64,000 bases of DNA, taken from the NCBI GenBank assembly GCA_008921705.1, contig VFFE01006811.1, forward strand, positions 787,184-851,183. The letters are read 5' to 3'. A model generated the notes under the pieces. The model did no database searches and was not told the origin of the DNA. It saw nothing but the letters and a program-made list of their open reading frames with translations. This DNA comes from Burhinus oedicnemus. Lineage: Eukaryota; Chordata; Aves; Charadriiformes; Burhinidae. This document shows, piece by piece, positions 48,097 through 61,202 of the stretch (its first letter is position 1; each line of letters starts with the position of its first letter). Position numbers and translations under genes: made by a program.

Positions 48097-49299
48097 GCAT
48101 GGAAAGCAAAAGTCTTCCTGTATATATTGAACTTTTCAGTTTCTTCTTTTTTGTTCTTGTGAAATGAGAACAACCTCATACCCAGTAACAGGAAAGCAAG
48201 CCAGTATGTGAAGAAAAATGCCCACCCCTTCCTCTCTAAAATTCACATCGCAGAGGGTCCTGAGAGTTCTCGGTTTCTCAGAGCTGTATAAGGTTTGGCA
48301 GCTTTTAGTCCCATAGAATTAAACTCATTGCAGTATGAAGTCATCCAAAGAGGAATTGTGTTTGCACTTCAAGAGACAGGGTTTTGCATTCTGTAAAATA
48401 GGAAGAAAATATTTAGCAATTCAAGGTAATGAAAGAGCAGCCAATTAGTTGCTGTGTAAGCTGACTACGTGGATGGTATCTGGAGAGAATTCCCACTGTC
48501 TGCACCTGCATTGCAGTAGTACCTAGACATACATTTTTTAATTGCTTTCCTCTGAAAATCCCCTTTGGTCACTACAGAAAGCAGGATTCCAGGTGATACA
48601 GGCAATTGATATAATTTGGTATGATAGGTGTTTTAGGTAAATATAAATAGTGGAAAAATATAAGAAAATGAATGATACAAAGAAACAAACAAAATTCCTA
48701 AAAAATACACTAACTCAACGTAGCATGTGACCAGTCGAATCTAGACAAGAAAGAGTCCAGCTGTACAAAACAGAAGTGTCCCTTGTGATGAGAGATGAGC
48801 AGTGCGTATCGGGTGTGCTACTTATTTTGAGAACAATCATTCTATTTTTGGACTGTTGTGACCAACTATTGCACAATACCCACTAGGGAAGGCTATTACA
48901 GTAGTACCCATTATTTCAGCTATACTTAACATTCTACCAGCATTTGCATGATAAATCTATTTCTAAAGGCTACAACGAGACAGTAAACGTCATTCAGCAA
49001 CAAAGACAGCTGCGATTAGCCATTTAAAAAATTTAGAAATAGAAGTTCATGAAAACAGTCTTGGATTCGGGCACTTGCATACAGGAATTCAAAAGGTACC
49101 AGCACTGCAGGAGTGGGACGTGCCTCTGGTGTGGCTTTGTACAGAACATAGAGCAGTGGCGCTCTCTACCCTGTTCTGCAATAAAGCTGTGGAGTTGCCT
49201 TTAAGACCCAAAAACGCTGATTATCCAAACTCTCTGAGCCATTAGAAGTCCCAGCTGGAGTGCCATGAGTGATCTCTGAGGATAAAGTAGGTGGTTTGA

Positions 49300-51090
49300 A
49301 TGACCAAAATTGCCTGGAAGAGCCTGATTTCTGTGAGGTTGAAAGACTGGTGCCATCACCCTCTCCCTCTGTCCTTACAGCTCTTGCTGGTCTTCTTCAA
49401 GACCTTGCTTGGTACGGGCAACTCACTGTTAACTGGTCCCAAACGACACCTGTGTCTCTTCTTTACACGGGAAGAGTACACCTGGTACCACAACTTTGCC
49501 AAAGCCTCATTTGTGTTATGAACTCATTGCCTGGGAATATCCCAGCAGTTTGGTCACCAGTGCTACAGTAAGGCAGCAAAGCTGGAGGAGGTTGCAGTGT
49601 GGTTAAGTACAGCTGCCCTTGCTCATGGGCTTCTGCACTGAGCATAAGGTTTTACAGAACTCAGTGGTTTTGCCATTCAGTTCATGCTTTTATGTCAGGC
49701 TCTCTGTGGGTTGGAGAAGAACAACCCTCAGCTCTCTGGAGAAGACAGAAGTGAAACATCTCGTATAACCACGTAGGTTCAGGCCCTCTCTCACCTCTGG
49801 TAAGCTTGCAGTGTACTGAGACATGCACTAGTCAAGAGGGTGCCACCAGTGTAAGGGACCAAGCTCTCTCCAGAAACATTGTCAAGATCTTTCTTGGCAT
49901 GGTCCTCGTCCTGAAACAGGCACCACTCATGCCTGAAACACTCCAGCCTATAGTCTTTGCCTTGGGAGAGCCAGTCCTCCTCTTCCTCCTTCTGCCAGCA
50001 GGCCCCAGCTCACAGACAGGACTCAACAATTTGTCTTCAGGCCATCACCACTTGACAGTTGGCTATGAGCCCTCTGACTGAGTCGTACACATCTGCCAGC
50101 TGATGTGGAGGAGAGCTTGTTCCAGGCACCCAGCCCAGATCCTGCAGAGGAAAATTCTCCCTTCCTCCTATTGGATGCCAAGCAGGATTCAGACGTTGGT
50201 GAGTCTGTTTTGGGGTCCCGTGTTTGGGAGAGGGAGGATAAGTTGAGGCACCTGCAGGTAATTTTAAAGGGAACAACTCTGAGGCTGTAGTCACATAAAG
50301 CAAGGCAGGGACAAGGACAAGCTGAGTTTGAAGAAGAAGAACTGGGGAGAACCGCAAAAGAACTGGGTCTTTTGCATGATCTGGACCTAGCACCTTACAA
50401 GTTTCTTTCCTCAGAGGAAGAGCAGGTTGTTCAGACTGTCCAGAAAAAAATGTATCTACTCAGCTACTGCCTGTGAGAGTCTGACCCACCTCTGGTCAAA
50501 CAGTCAGTTAGGAGTGACAGCCTTGTCCCTTGCTTTCTTCACAGAGTCATCAGGCAAAATGGCTCGGTGCAATGGATTTTCCTGTGTCCCACTACCTCTC
50601 CAGCAGAAGTCCAGGCTGCAGAGGGCACACCAACCATGTAACATCCTAGATCTCCTGGCTCCAGTAGGCCTGCATGATTGCCACCAGGCCATAACAAAGC
50701 TCACCAGAAGGGTGGATGAGCAGGAAGCAAAGCTGCAGCAGGACCATGTAGAGCAGAGGTTTGGTGCAGCTGGGAGCCCCTGAGGTAGAACAACCTGGTG
50801 GTGCATGAGGAGTTCCTGGCACTTCTTACTCCAGACATGACAGCTCGACTGCCAGTTTCCTGGGGAACCCCATAACCACCTATCACCTGGAGACAACCAG
50901 GCATCCCACGCCACTTCCAAGCAGAGAAAGTGTTTACGGTGCCTGGTCTGCTGGCCAACTTTGTGAACTTTTGTATTCTCAAGCCTAGGAAGTCCACTCA
51001 AATGGTTGGGTTGATGAGTGATGCAGCTTTGGAGGGGGCACCTACAAACTCATCAATACCAGTAGTGGGAAGTTTGTAGCCTTTGGTGAG
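49300..51090 (+). pseudogene. Decayed coding-like block, unrecognised
   Basis: About 1.8 kb of higher GC shows protein-like stretches on the + strand that jump between frames and are cut by single stops. Examples are RHLCLFFTREEYTWYHNFAK (near 49440-49500), NIVKIFLGMVLVLKQAPLM (near 49880-49930), and GRTAKELGLLHDLDLAPY with FLSSEEEQVVQTVQKKM (50345-50450), then EEFLALLTPDMTARL (near 50810). The pattern of good composition interrupted by frameshifts is what an old retroposed gene or retroelement would leave. I recognise no family and see no poly-A tail or terminal repeats. Chance frames in GC-rich DNA are the main alternative. Confidence 0.3.
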
Positions 51091-53439
51091 ATTGAAGGTC
51101 ACAGTATTGTCTCTTTTTTTTAAAGTTTTGTGGTTGTTGTTGGCTTTGGCATTTGGAGGAGATGCTCTGTCACAGACTGGTAATTCTAATTAGGGTTGGA
51201 CACGTTCTAATGTAATGAGTGGACAGACTCATGGACCATTATTGTAGGACAGAGAAGACTAGAACGCTTCATATTTTGTTTAGCACACTTCAACAGACAT
51301 CTGCTGGTGCTAGAGGTATACTTTTTTAATCCGTTTACCCCTGAGAACATGGAATATTTTTGTTTTCTTTCTCTCTGTCATCAGCCAGAGGGATAAGCCC
51401 AAAGAGAGCTATGTGGTATATGTAATTTGTCTGAACTTCAGGCCTTGCTCACTAAGGATGGCCAGTTTCCCAGTCCTGTGTGGCAGGACTGTGCCTGATC
51501 TCATCTGGTCCTAGTGAACAAGGGTAGCCTGTGTGAAAATTTATGTATGGGACAATGCTACTTGTGGACTCTGAGTGTGCTGGCTGCAACAAGAACAGCT
51601 GCCCATTTTGAAATGTCTTCTCTTTTTGCTTATCAGTGTCCCGTTGTGGTAGGTAATCCACGGAGTTAAATATTGGTTGGCTTTCAGGTCTACTCCTTGC
51701 CAGCGGCTTTTCTATATAAGGTTAATACAGTTGCCTTGCACTTGTCAAACCGGAAAACAAATGTGATAACAAATAAAGGTTTTTTTGCACTGTACAGTGT
51801 GTCACTGTTCTCTGTACTTAATGTCCTTTGGGAAGACTCTTAGCTTTATGATTGCCTCAGCCGTCCTGTGGAGTTTAAATGCCACTTGTCCTAGGGTTGG
51901 GGGACAGTTTTGGGATGAACTGTTAGTTTCTTACAGAGACAAATGGGGAATTTGGCAGGGACTGGGAGGACCTGACTCCTCAGCAAAGCTGCTGTACTGA
52001 GGAAAGAGGCAAATGTTGGCAAATGCATGACTGGTATTTTCTGGGCAAACCTGTGGACTTGGCAGGCATCTGGGACATTTGCTGCTGCTCCTTATGTTGA
52101 GTGCTGAGCAGTTCTGTAGTTCCCCACAGCCCTTGGGGTGGATCAAGCTTCTCTAAGTTGTAGCTACAGAGTTCAAACAAGCATAAGTTATTTTCCTACA
52201 TTAAAAAAAAAAAATGCTTTGGATGAGCAGACATAGGGAAATTTGACATTGATTAACTCTTAACAAAGCTGCTGCGATTTTCATGGCAGATAGAAGAAGA
52301 ACAGGCTGTTGTCTCCACGTCTTCTCCAGACAGCGATAGTCTGTATCTGGCTGTATCAGAAAAAAAAATGTGAAAAAACAGGGGAAGAACTGTTTAAAAG
52401 TCCAAAACAGGAGTTTGAAAGGACTGGAAAAAGAGGTGAGCCTGAAGTTGCAAAATAAAACTGATGCACCGTGCTGGCGTAGGGGGATCTTGGTGGTGGA
52501 CAGGAGGTTTTGCAGATCACCCTTGCTTGCAGGTGCTGTGTTACTAGGGCTGTGTCCAGGCTTGCTCCTGGGCAAGGACTGGACCACCTTATCCTCAGAC
52601 AGCCCCAAAATGATTTTTAAGGGCTCCCCATTGTCTTTGCATATATTTGCATCAAGCCCATCTCACAGGCACTGTCATTCAGCAGAAGCTGATGACTGTT
52701 TGAAACTCCTGGGCACCGTGGTCACTGGAGAGGATCATACATGCTGCATGTGGCATCAGAGAATAGATAGCTTTGCAAGTGATGAAGGCAAGTACTTCCA
52801 CTGTCACATAGTGGGAGTTTCTGTTCTGTGGCAGGAGCAAGGTACCAGCATGTCCCAGGAATTGCATGCTGGAGCTCTGAATGTGTCTGACAAGTACATG
52901 GTTTTACCTATGGAGTTCGTACATCCCTGTGGAGATTTCTGAAGCCTGAGCGTGCGCTGGGATTATATTCCTTATCATCATAATGATCATGTATTTCCTT
53001 CAATAGTGTTGAGGGGGAAAATATATCACAGTTGGACCCTTGCTCGTTACTGTGTCTCTTGGCTGTGCGCGTCTTCAGTGGGGAATTACAATCAGTACAG
53101 CAATGGCCTTGCAAGCCTGACAGATCTGCTGACAATGTAAGAGTTTAGAAGCCCTTAAAATAAACCCAGTGCTTGTCGCTGCAATGCTGATGATTGCACT
53201 TTTCCATTTGCCTGGCCCTCCTTGGAGCCTTTAGGTCTCTCCGGCTTTTACTGAACCTTACAAGTATTCACCTGTCATAGCATGGTAATGCAGCAAGATC
53301 AGTGTGAAGGCAGGAGGGCACTGGCAAACTGAGCCCTTCTGGGTGGAGAACATGATTACCTGTGAAATAGGTAGATGCTCAGGGAGCTGGGTGGAGCGAG
53401 TTGAATTGTGGAGTATCTGGGCATCCTGAAAGTCTCTCC
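51091..53439. other. Intron 1, mixed sequence
   Basis: 52370-52942 holds a 190-codon + frame (starting at a non-favoured context) whose second half has many Cys, His and Trp codons, followed by another 62-codon frame at 52952-53140. They may continue the decayed block upstream or be chance. I recognise no domain. Confidence 0.35.
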
Positions 53440-53983
53440 TCTTCGATGTACTGGCGAGGCCATGACTGGAATACTGTGTCCAGTTCTGGGCTCCCCAGCT
53501 CAAGCAGGACAGGGAACTGCTGGAGAGTCCAGCGTAGGGCTACATAGATGATTGGGGGATTAGAGCACCTCCCGTATGAGGAAAGGCTGAGAGAGCTGGG
53601 ACTCTTTAGCCTGGAGAAGAGAAGGCTGAGGGGAGACCTTATTCTTGCTTAGAAGTATCTAAAGGGTGGGTTGAAGGAGGATGGATGCAGACTCTTTTCA
53701 GTGGTTCCCGGTGACAGGACAAGGGGCAACGGGCACAAGTTGGAACGCAGGAAGTTCCATTCAAACACAAGAAAAAACTTCTTTACGGTGAGGGTGACAG
53801 AGCACTGGAATGGGCTGCCCAGGGAGGTTGTGGAGTCCCCTTCTCCGGAGAGTTTCAAGACCCGCCTGGATGCAGTCCTGAGTAATGTGCTCTAGGCATT
53901 CCTGCGTCAGCAGGGGAGTTGGACTAGATGATCTCTAGAGGTCCCTTCCAACTCTGACAATTCTGTGATTCCATGATTCCGTA
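53440..53983 (+). mobile_element. CR1 LINE 3' fragment, distinct subfamily
   Basis: It reads 'ggaatactgtgtccagttct', 'gagagtccagcgtagggcta', 'ggcaacgggcacaagttgga', 'ggactagatgatctctagag' and ends with ACAATTCTGTGATTCCATGA. The ATTCTGTG-type tail and the ORF2 wording differ from the copies at 23171 and 41170, so it belongs to another CR1 subfamily. The 74-codon frame at 53671-53895 is the ORF2 C-terminus. Confidence 0.92.
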
Positions 53984-56900
53984 GTGCTGAGACACAGAAC
54001 ACAAGGTCAGTGATGCTGGCACAAGTGGGCAATTGTAACCTCCAGCTCTTCCCTCAGGTCCTTGGGAGGTTGTACCTACCAGTGCAGTGCAGGTCCAGGC
54101 CATTCACCCCTGGACTCTTTAATAATTCAGGTTTAGTAAAAGTGGTGGACATTTTAGAGAATTAGGTAGATGGTAGGTTTTGTTACCTTTTCTGTGTCAG
54201 GTTTCTTAAGGCAAAGTGACCTGGGCAGGATCGCACAGAGCACAGCCTCACCGATGCTCTGAGTGCTGAGCAAAACGTGTACCCATCCTGTTGCAGTTGT
54301 GCATGGTTCATATGTCTGGAGGGAATAAATGAACCCCTGTGCTGTCCCAGGAGGGAGAAGGGAGTTGTGGATTCTCTCTGGGGATTCAGTATGCAGTTTA
54401 CAGTCATGAGTCTTTCAGTTTTGAGAATAATCCTGAGGTGCGTAGGGCCAAAATGGAGCCTAAAGAGATTCAGCTGGGATCAGGGGGAGATGTCGGCTGA
54501 ATGTTCTCAAGGTGTTCACTTAGACCCAGCTTTTCCAGTTTCTGGTTGAATGCCTTAAACAGTGCTTTATGTTAAATATTTAATACTTGCCTATATATTA
54601 AAGATGGGTAGTGGCCAAGTCTTTTCTTCCTTTGAAAGAAAGTGGCTCTGTCTTTTCAACAGGACTGAACACGGAATCTTTGGGGCATAGTAGGTAACCT
54701 TAGAGGAAGCTAACAAATTAGATGCCTGTAGGCATGTAAGCATATGAGTCGTCTGAATTATTGCCAGCATAGGCACTAGCTAATTCTGCTGAGGCAGCAT
54801 GGGGGTGACTTTAGATGTGTGCAGGCTACAGACCTCTAGATGCTGTTTTGTTTTCCTGGTGTAAAGTAAGATGCCTGTGAGATCTTGGGAGGCTCTGCAG
54901 TTAAATAAGGTTTCCATGGCTTGTTCACTTGGATGTATTAAATTGCCTGTCTGTGGAGAGTGGGTAGTGGGACTCCTGTACTTGACAAAAGGAGTTTTGA
55001 GGACAGACTATTAATAACTCTTGAGTGTTTATGTAGAGCCTTCCTTATTAATGTCTTCTTAAATGTAAGAGTGTCCAAATACTTACTTGTTTTTTATAGA
55101 TGATTATGAAAATGTACTTACAGAAAACATTGGTGGGGGACCAACTCTGAAATCTTTGTGTCATGTGGCTGTAGTATCAGACCAATAGCTTTTTTCAGAA
55201 GAGAAGGAAAAAATTCTGGCCAAATTTGTACAAGATAACTAACACGAAAACAGCAAAAAATCTGGGGCTTAAATATAAGTTTAGTGATATTTTACAGAGC
55301 TAATGACTCTTCTTTACAGCTGATTTTTTCTAAATCAAAATCTAGACTCAGAAGGGGAATAAAGGGACAAAAACAAGTCCTACACTGGTACATACAAACA
55401 AAAAACTAGCTTGTAGGTTAAAATTCCTACAATCCCTTTCTACTCAGTAATACAATAGTCTGGATCTTCTGTTTTTCCCTGGGTTTGTAATAGCCCTTTA
55501 GAAAGTACCTAATATGGTTCAGATAATTTACTGCAACAGTTCTGATAATTTGCTGTGTAAATATTCTGTCTGGAAATTTCCATACAAGGTAGTTTAGCTG
55601 CAACCACGAGGAATTAGGGAGCAAGGATTTTATGCCTCTAGTTTGTAAGAAGGTTATGAACTATAATAGAATCTTAATCAGAATCTATAAATCAGAAGGC
55701 TTAAAAGTGAGAAAAATTTTTCCCCTCTTTCAGATGCCCCAACTAAACCCACCTTAGGCAGCCTCAAGGCACAGCATGAAATGGGAACTGCCTCAGGTAT
55801 TGAGTTATATTTACTTTTAAAACACATCCATAAAGAGCACCATAGAAGATCCTTGATTTGTGCTAAGAAGGAAAAGCTGTCCAAAGTTAAGGCTGTGTGG
55901 GAGATCTTACCTAGGGTACGCTCAGAGACAAAACTTCCATCTCACTGCTCGGTGACCCTGGTGCTGTCAGGTGGGAAGCGCCTTCGGGTTCCTTTGCTGT
56001 CAGTGGGAGAAGACTTACACCTCTCAAGATCAGGCCTTTGGTCTCTGGTATTTGCACACTCATGCTGTCAGTACACGTGCAGTGGGATGGATGCTTATGC
56101 TGGTGCCAAAAGACTGACACTGCAGGTGTCCTGGAAATACTTGTGATAGAGGCTGAAGGAGCTTTTGCTTTGCTTAAAGGGTAGGAAAAGCGTTAGAGCT
56201 TCTCTGGTATTTCCTTTTGAGATACCGTACTAATAATTGTGGCTTTCTGTTTCTTTCTGTGCTTAACATTTTGTAGTTTTGCAGCTGAGTCACTGGGGAG
56301 TCTCTTGGAGACTGGAGACTCCTCCCCCCATCTCTTCTCTCAAAGAAGAGAATTCGTAGTCCCCAGTCACCCAAGTGGCGTGATGCCCTGGCTCGCTTTG
56401 GTGCCCCCACTCCCCCGGAGCAGACCCTGGGGGTCTCAGCCCTGGCCAGCAGAGCCCCGCTGGCCTTGCCCCAGGGAGCCCAGGCTCTGCAGCTTGCCCA
56501 GGGCACCCATGCCCAAAACAGGGACTGCAGGGGGTGGGCACTCTATTGAGTCAATGTTCTCTGCACTAATCTGCTCAAGATTTCTGTTCTAACGTATTCT
56601 GCTCTTCGAAAGGCTGGTTAGTGAGTATGGCAATTCCCATTACTAATTCAGTGACTTTAAACAAATACCAGGGAACTACTGAGACTTTTCTCAAGGGAGA
56701 GCATACCTGAACACTGAAAAAGATAAATGGCATTTTTTCCCCCCCTTTGGTATTTTCTTTGCTGAATATACCAGTGCATTTATATAATCACAGAGCCTGC
56801 ATTAAATGTATTTTTGTTAATTTTTCAGGGTTTTTTTAATCCATTAAAAATTCTGTTACTAGAAACAAGAAGTACATCTGTACTGTAACTAGCGTGATCG

Positions 56901-59900
56901 TAGTTTTATTGGTTAAGTGTGAATGTTTATATGCAAAGTTTTCGTGTGCCTTGAACTCGAACAAGAATGTTACTTGCATTAGCGTGTGTGTTTCATGGTC
57001 TTTCAGAATTAAACGGAGAAGACAGCCTTTCAGGAAGCCTTAATGCCTTCCCATATGGAGGCACTGCCTTGTGCACATGATGTTTGATTTCTTTTCAGTT
57101 ATGAAGTGTCTAACCTTCTGGTGTATGTTCCTTTATTCTTTTTCTTTTTTTATAAAAGAGCAATTAAGTGTATTATATAAAGGGCACAGTTCTTTAACTC
57201 ATAGTTGTGTAAAACTTCCTGGACAGAGACTTTTTTTTTTTATCTGCGCAATGGAACTTGATGTATTTATAATGCTGGAACTTTTCTTGTTCAGTGGGAG
57301 AAGTTGTAAATATCATTATTTTGTAACAGGAGAACAGATTGCTATATGAAATTGGAAAAATTCGCCGGAAGGCTGGTTTCTGTCCTTAGGATAAAAATAT
57401 AGAACTATAGATTGGTATAGGATAAGAATTGCAGAGGATGAAACAGAATAATACTATCAGAAATACTTTTTTTGTGTGCTGGGTGTGATTAGCTAGACCT
57501 TCTCTGGTCTAGAAATTAAATTAGAATTAATAAACATAAATGGAGTTGTCTGAACTGTAAGGTTAAATTGAAAAACTCACGTCAGGTTTACTCTTAATCT
57601 TAATCTGATTGAGGTCACCCCTTCCCTCTGTCAGGGAGTTTGATTTCCTCAACCTTAAAGAACTGGCTGGAGTTCAGATACTGGGACTCAAAGTGAAATC
57701 GAGTGAACTACAATCCTTAGAGGCTACAAACCCACCAACCCAGACAGCAATCCAGCAAATTTACTTTCCAGAACTGCACAACCTAGTAAGCATCTCCTTT
57801 CCTAGCCTGAAAGCTTCCTGGATTCCTGTTATGAGGAGATAAGCACTTACCTCCTGCCTAGACTGTATTTGCAATTGGATTTGAGGAGGGAATCATTTAT
57901 ACCTCAGCTGGGTCCTTCGAGAAGCCCCAGACAGTCAAGAATTTAAATGACTGCTTCAGGCTGAATGCCTGTCCATCCTTCCACGCTCTCTAAACAGCAC
58001 CCAAAACACTCAGCTCCAGTGACACGTACGGGTAAGGGCTGTATCAAGGCTGCTGCCACGATAGATCAGCATTTCTTCTAGTACGTCCCTAAATATAGCT
58101 CGTGATGGAGTGATATTAGCCATGAAGGGAATCCCTCACTCTCCATGCTGCTTTTCATGGAGGTTTCACCAGACATGAAATGAGGACAGACAGTGTTGCT
58201 AGAGTCAGGATGAATGTTCAGGCACTGGCATCGATCCTTTGGGTTTGAATTGTCCTGTTGAGAGAGTGGGCAATGTGGAGCAGAGCCATGTTTGCCTTTC
58301 TTCTGTTATTCAGCAGTATTCTTTAGAATCTGTGCAAAATCAGGGCGTTAATAAACCACTGGATTCAGAGCTATATTCCCTGTAGCTCTCAACCCGTGAT
58401 GTACCACACCGTTGCCCATAGGAGTCATCGTGTGGTAAAGCTTGAAAAAGAGCTACTCTGTGCCAAGCATCTTTTCCTTTTCGATGTAGCTAGTCTTGTT
58501 ATTGGTGATTAATCTCTATGTACAACATACCACAATCCCCTCATAATTAGCTGAATTTTATGTTTTCCTAATACTTCATCTCCTGCAGTATGAATATTCA
58601 ATTGTTGGCATGACTGTAAGCATTGAACCAGTTTCTGAAGTGATGGAAATAGGCTACGGTGCCTCAGCAATTCAATACCAGGAACTGTACTTCATCTTTA
58701 GTGCCTATATTAATTCAAAATGTCCCATCTATAAACTAGCAACATAAAGCTCTTTAATTTATATTTAACATAGGAAGTGTTATCAGATACATCTCTCCTG
58801 CAAGAGATGGAGAAGAAGAGCTTGCTTTCATCAGGCTGCTTCCAAATGTTCTTAATAAAACTCAGTGACTCCAGCCTTGAATCTGGTGGCACATGTATGT
58901 AATGTTAACAAAAACAGCAGGAATACAGACCATTATTGTTACTTTAGTAGAAAATTAGAAAGATTTGGCCCAGCTGAGCAATGTTCTCAAGGTGCTGAGC
59001 ACCCTTAACTTCCAGGAACTTAAACGAACTTGAAAGCACTGAATTAACTAGATTGACCCGGCATGAATTAATCAAGACACCCCATAAGCCATTTAGCAGA
59101 GTAAAACTGAGCGGTATTTGAGTGGTCAGATACCACTGTATAAGATAGTGCTCTAACTCTCCCAGGAAAGTTATGTGTCTGGGGTAGTACATGATGATTT
59201 CTTGCTTGATGGATGAATGGCCTGCAGGATAATGAAGTAAGTAGTGAAAAAGGCTTTAATTTGAGTTGCTTTTAGAAAACTTATATTTTTTTTATGAGCA
59301 ACATGCATTATTTAGTTAATTGCTACTTTAGTCCTTTTTATGGATGCTAATTATGGTAGTTTGAAAAGTATGTTGGAAAGAAATATATATCCTGTTCATC
59401 ATTGCCATGTGCACTCTAGCATGGGAAGATTGGGACAAATACACCTTCTTAGGTCAGAAGCTACTGTGAGAATTGAGCAGCTGTTGAAAGAGGTGATTTG
59501 TTTCTGAGAAAACGATGATCTGTACTCACCGAGTCAATGAGAGCTGACTCATGATTATGTAGCAAATAGCTGCTGCACTTTAAGGTATGATCAGCCCTAT
59601 AATAGAAATGTCAGACAAATTACATCTGCCCACAGCTTCAGTCACGCCAGTAAAAAACTGCCATTGTAGCTCAAAACCACTTTTATCAATGTGCTGCAGG
59701 CACTTGGAGAGAATCGGTGGGACAGTGGGGTTGAATCAGTCCAGACGGCGTAGGAGGAGGGCTAGGACATCTTCTGCACTAGATCTTGGGCTTTGGAACC
59801 CCATCCCAGAAGCGGTCACAAAGCCCATCTGAATTTAGGAACAGGTTACACATTTTTAACAGAATTATACCCCTATATGTGTTTGACAGTACATACGCAT

Positions 59901-61202
59901 GCTAATGTACCCAAAGGAACAGGAAAATGGGGTTTTTCTCTTGCGGAAGTCATACTGCTTTATAAATTTGTTCGTCATTTATGTACCTGCTTCGTCACTG
60001 AAAATGTGGGTCAGCATTTGGATGATACAAGCTTTTCGCTTAGGCGTAAACACAGACGTATGCAGAAGCCTGTGCAGGCTCTGTGTGTCGGAGTATCTCA
60101 GACTCCTGCCTGCTCCCCCCATATTTCTGCAACTCGTGTGTGGTGTTGGGTTTAGGCAGCAGCTCTTGAAGCAGCATCCGTGGCTCTGGGTCTTCCCAGG
60201 ACTTCCTTCCAGCTGACCAAACTGCCAGGTAGCATGTGGCCAGATGTGCTTGGAGCATAAAATCCCTAATGGTCCCAAGACACCCAGGAGTTAACAGGCA
60301 GGAGCCGCTCTACGTGACTGCTCGTTCGCAGCTGTATAGGCATAGTCAGGGACTTCAGGAGGAAACGCTCGGGTTTTGGATTGGTTCCCTGAATTTTCCA
60401 TCAGTTCCTAAGGAGTTAGATCTGTACCTGCAACGGGTGAAGCAATTTGGCTCTTCAGAAGCTTTGCTGAGCCATATAGTGGAATAATCTCTGACATATT
60501 TTTGTTGAGCTGTGTTTTTTTTATGGGCAAAAAGATTATAAATTCTTATTAAAAGAAGAATCATGTAAAAATGGAGATTACATTGGAGATAGTATGTCCA
60601 AAATTCCACATGCTCGACAATGATAAATTATACCATTTAACATACCAGAAGCTCACTGAAGCAGTATTTTAAGAGGATGCGTAGAACTAGTAAATTCTGG
60701 AAATTAATGAAAGCACGTAGAAACTGGAGTGTAAAACTCAATAAAAAAAGGAATGTATTTTTAAAGAAAAACAAGAAGATATAGAGTAGTTTATGTATTT
60801 AGTACGTGCTTTTCCCCACGAGACAAGTATTTGCGTGAGTGAACAGGAAAATTATCTGATTATGGTCACTTGCATAATTCATTTCGATTTATTTATCGTA
60901 AAATATGTCAAGAGGAGATGCATTGTACCCATTGTGTCTAATGTTGGCAGGACTAGAAAGGAGACTGCATTTCACATACTGAAGAATGCCACTTCTGAGA
61001 CTAACATTGAGTCTAATGCCTTTTCACATACTAGAAAAGAGAACAGAAACTACTGGTAGTGTTTCCCCGCATACTTTCAGGTTTTGTTATTAGAGAGCCT
61101 CTGGCAGAAGTCATGCTAGCTATAAAAAATTGGTACACGGACTTAGCTCTTTGCATCACAAGCAGCAGAAGTTCTTGACATTTCTTGTCATCTACACCAG
61201 AC
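53984..61202. other. Intron 1, long repeat-poor stretch
   Basis: About 7.2 kb without a recognised transposable element or gene. 56290-56540 is GC-rich with overlapping frames on both strands (117 codons on +, 110 on -). A 7-bp inverted repeat (CTAGACC ... GGTCTAG) lies at 57493-57512. Several 80-120 codon frames between 59587 and 60500 overlap on both strands and look like chance. Confidence 0.4.

Larger units (their letters stand above)
46446..49268. other. Intron 1, AT-rich with simple repeats
   Basis: It contains a 17-bp tandem duplication (47088-47121, ATCCAAAGTTTCTTT units), A-rich runs near 48012-48025 and a (TA)10 microsatellite at 48077-48096. No gene was recognised. Confidence 0.5.

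Noticed and set aside
50504..51001. 165-codon - strand frame
   Set aside because: It lies opposite the more protein-like + strand block and is Ser/Cys/Trp-rich in the manner of an antisense shadow.
57609..57842. 77-codon frame with leucine-rich-repeat-like spacing
   Set aside because: The spacing is irregular, there is only one weak repeat, and no splice signals or related exons are nearby.
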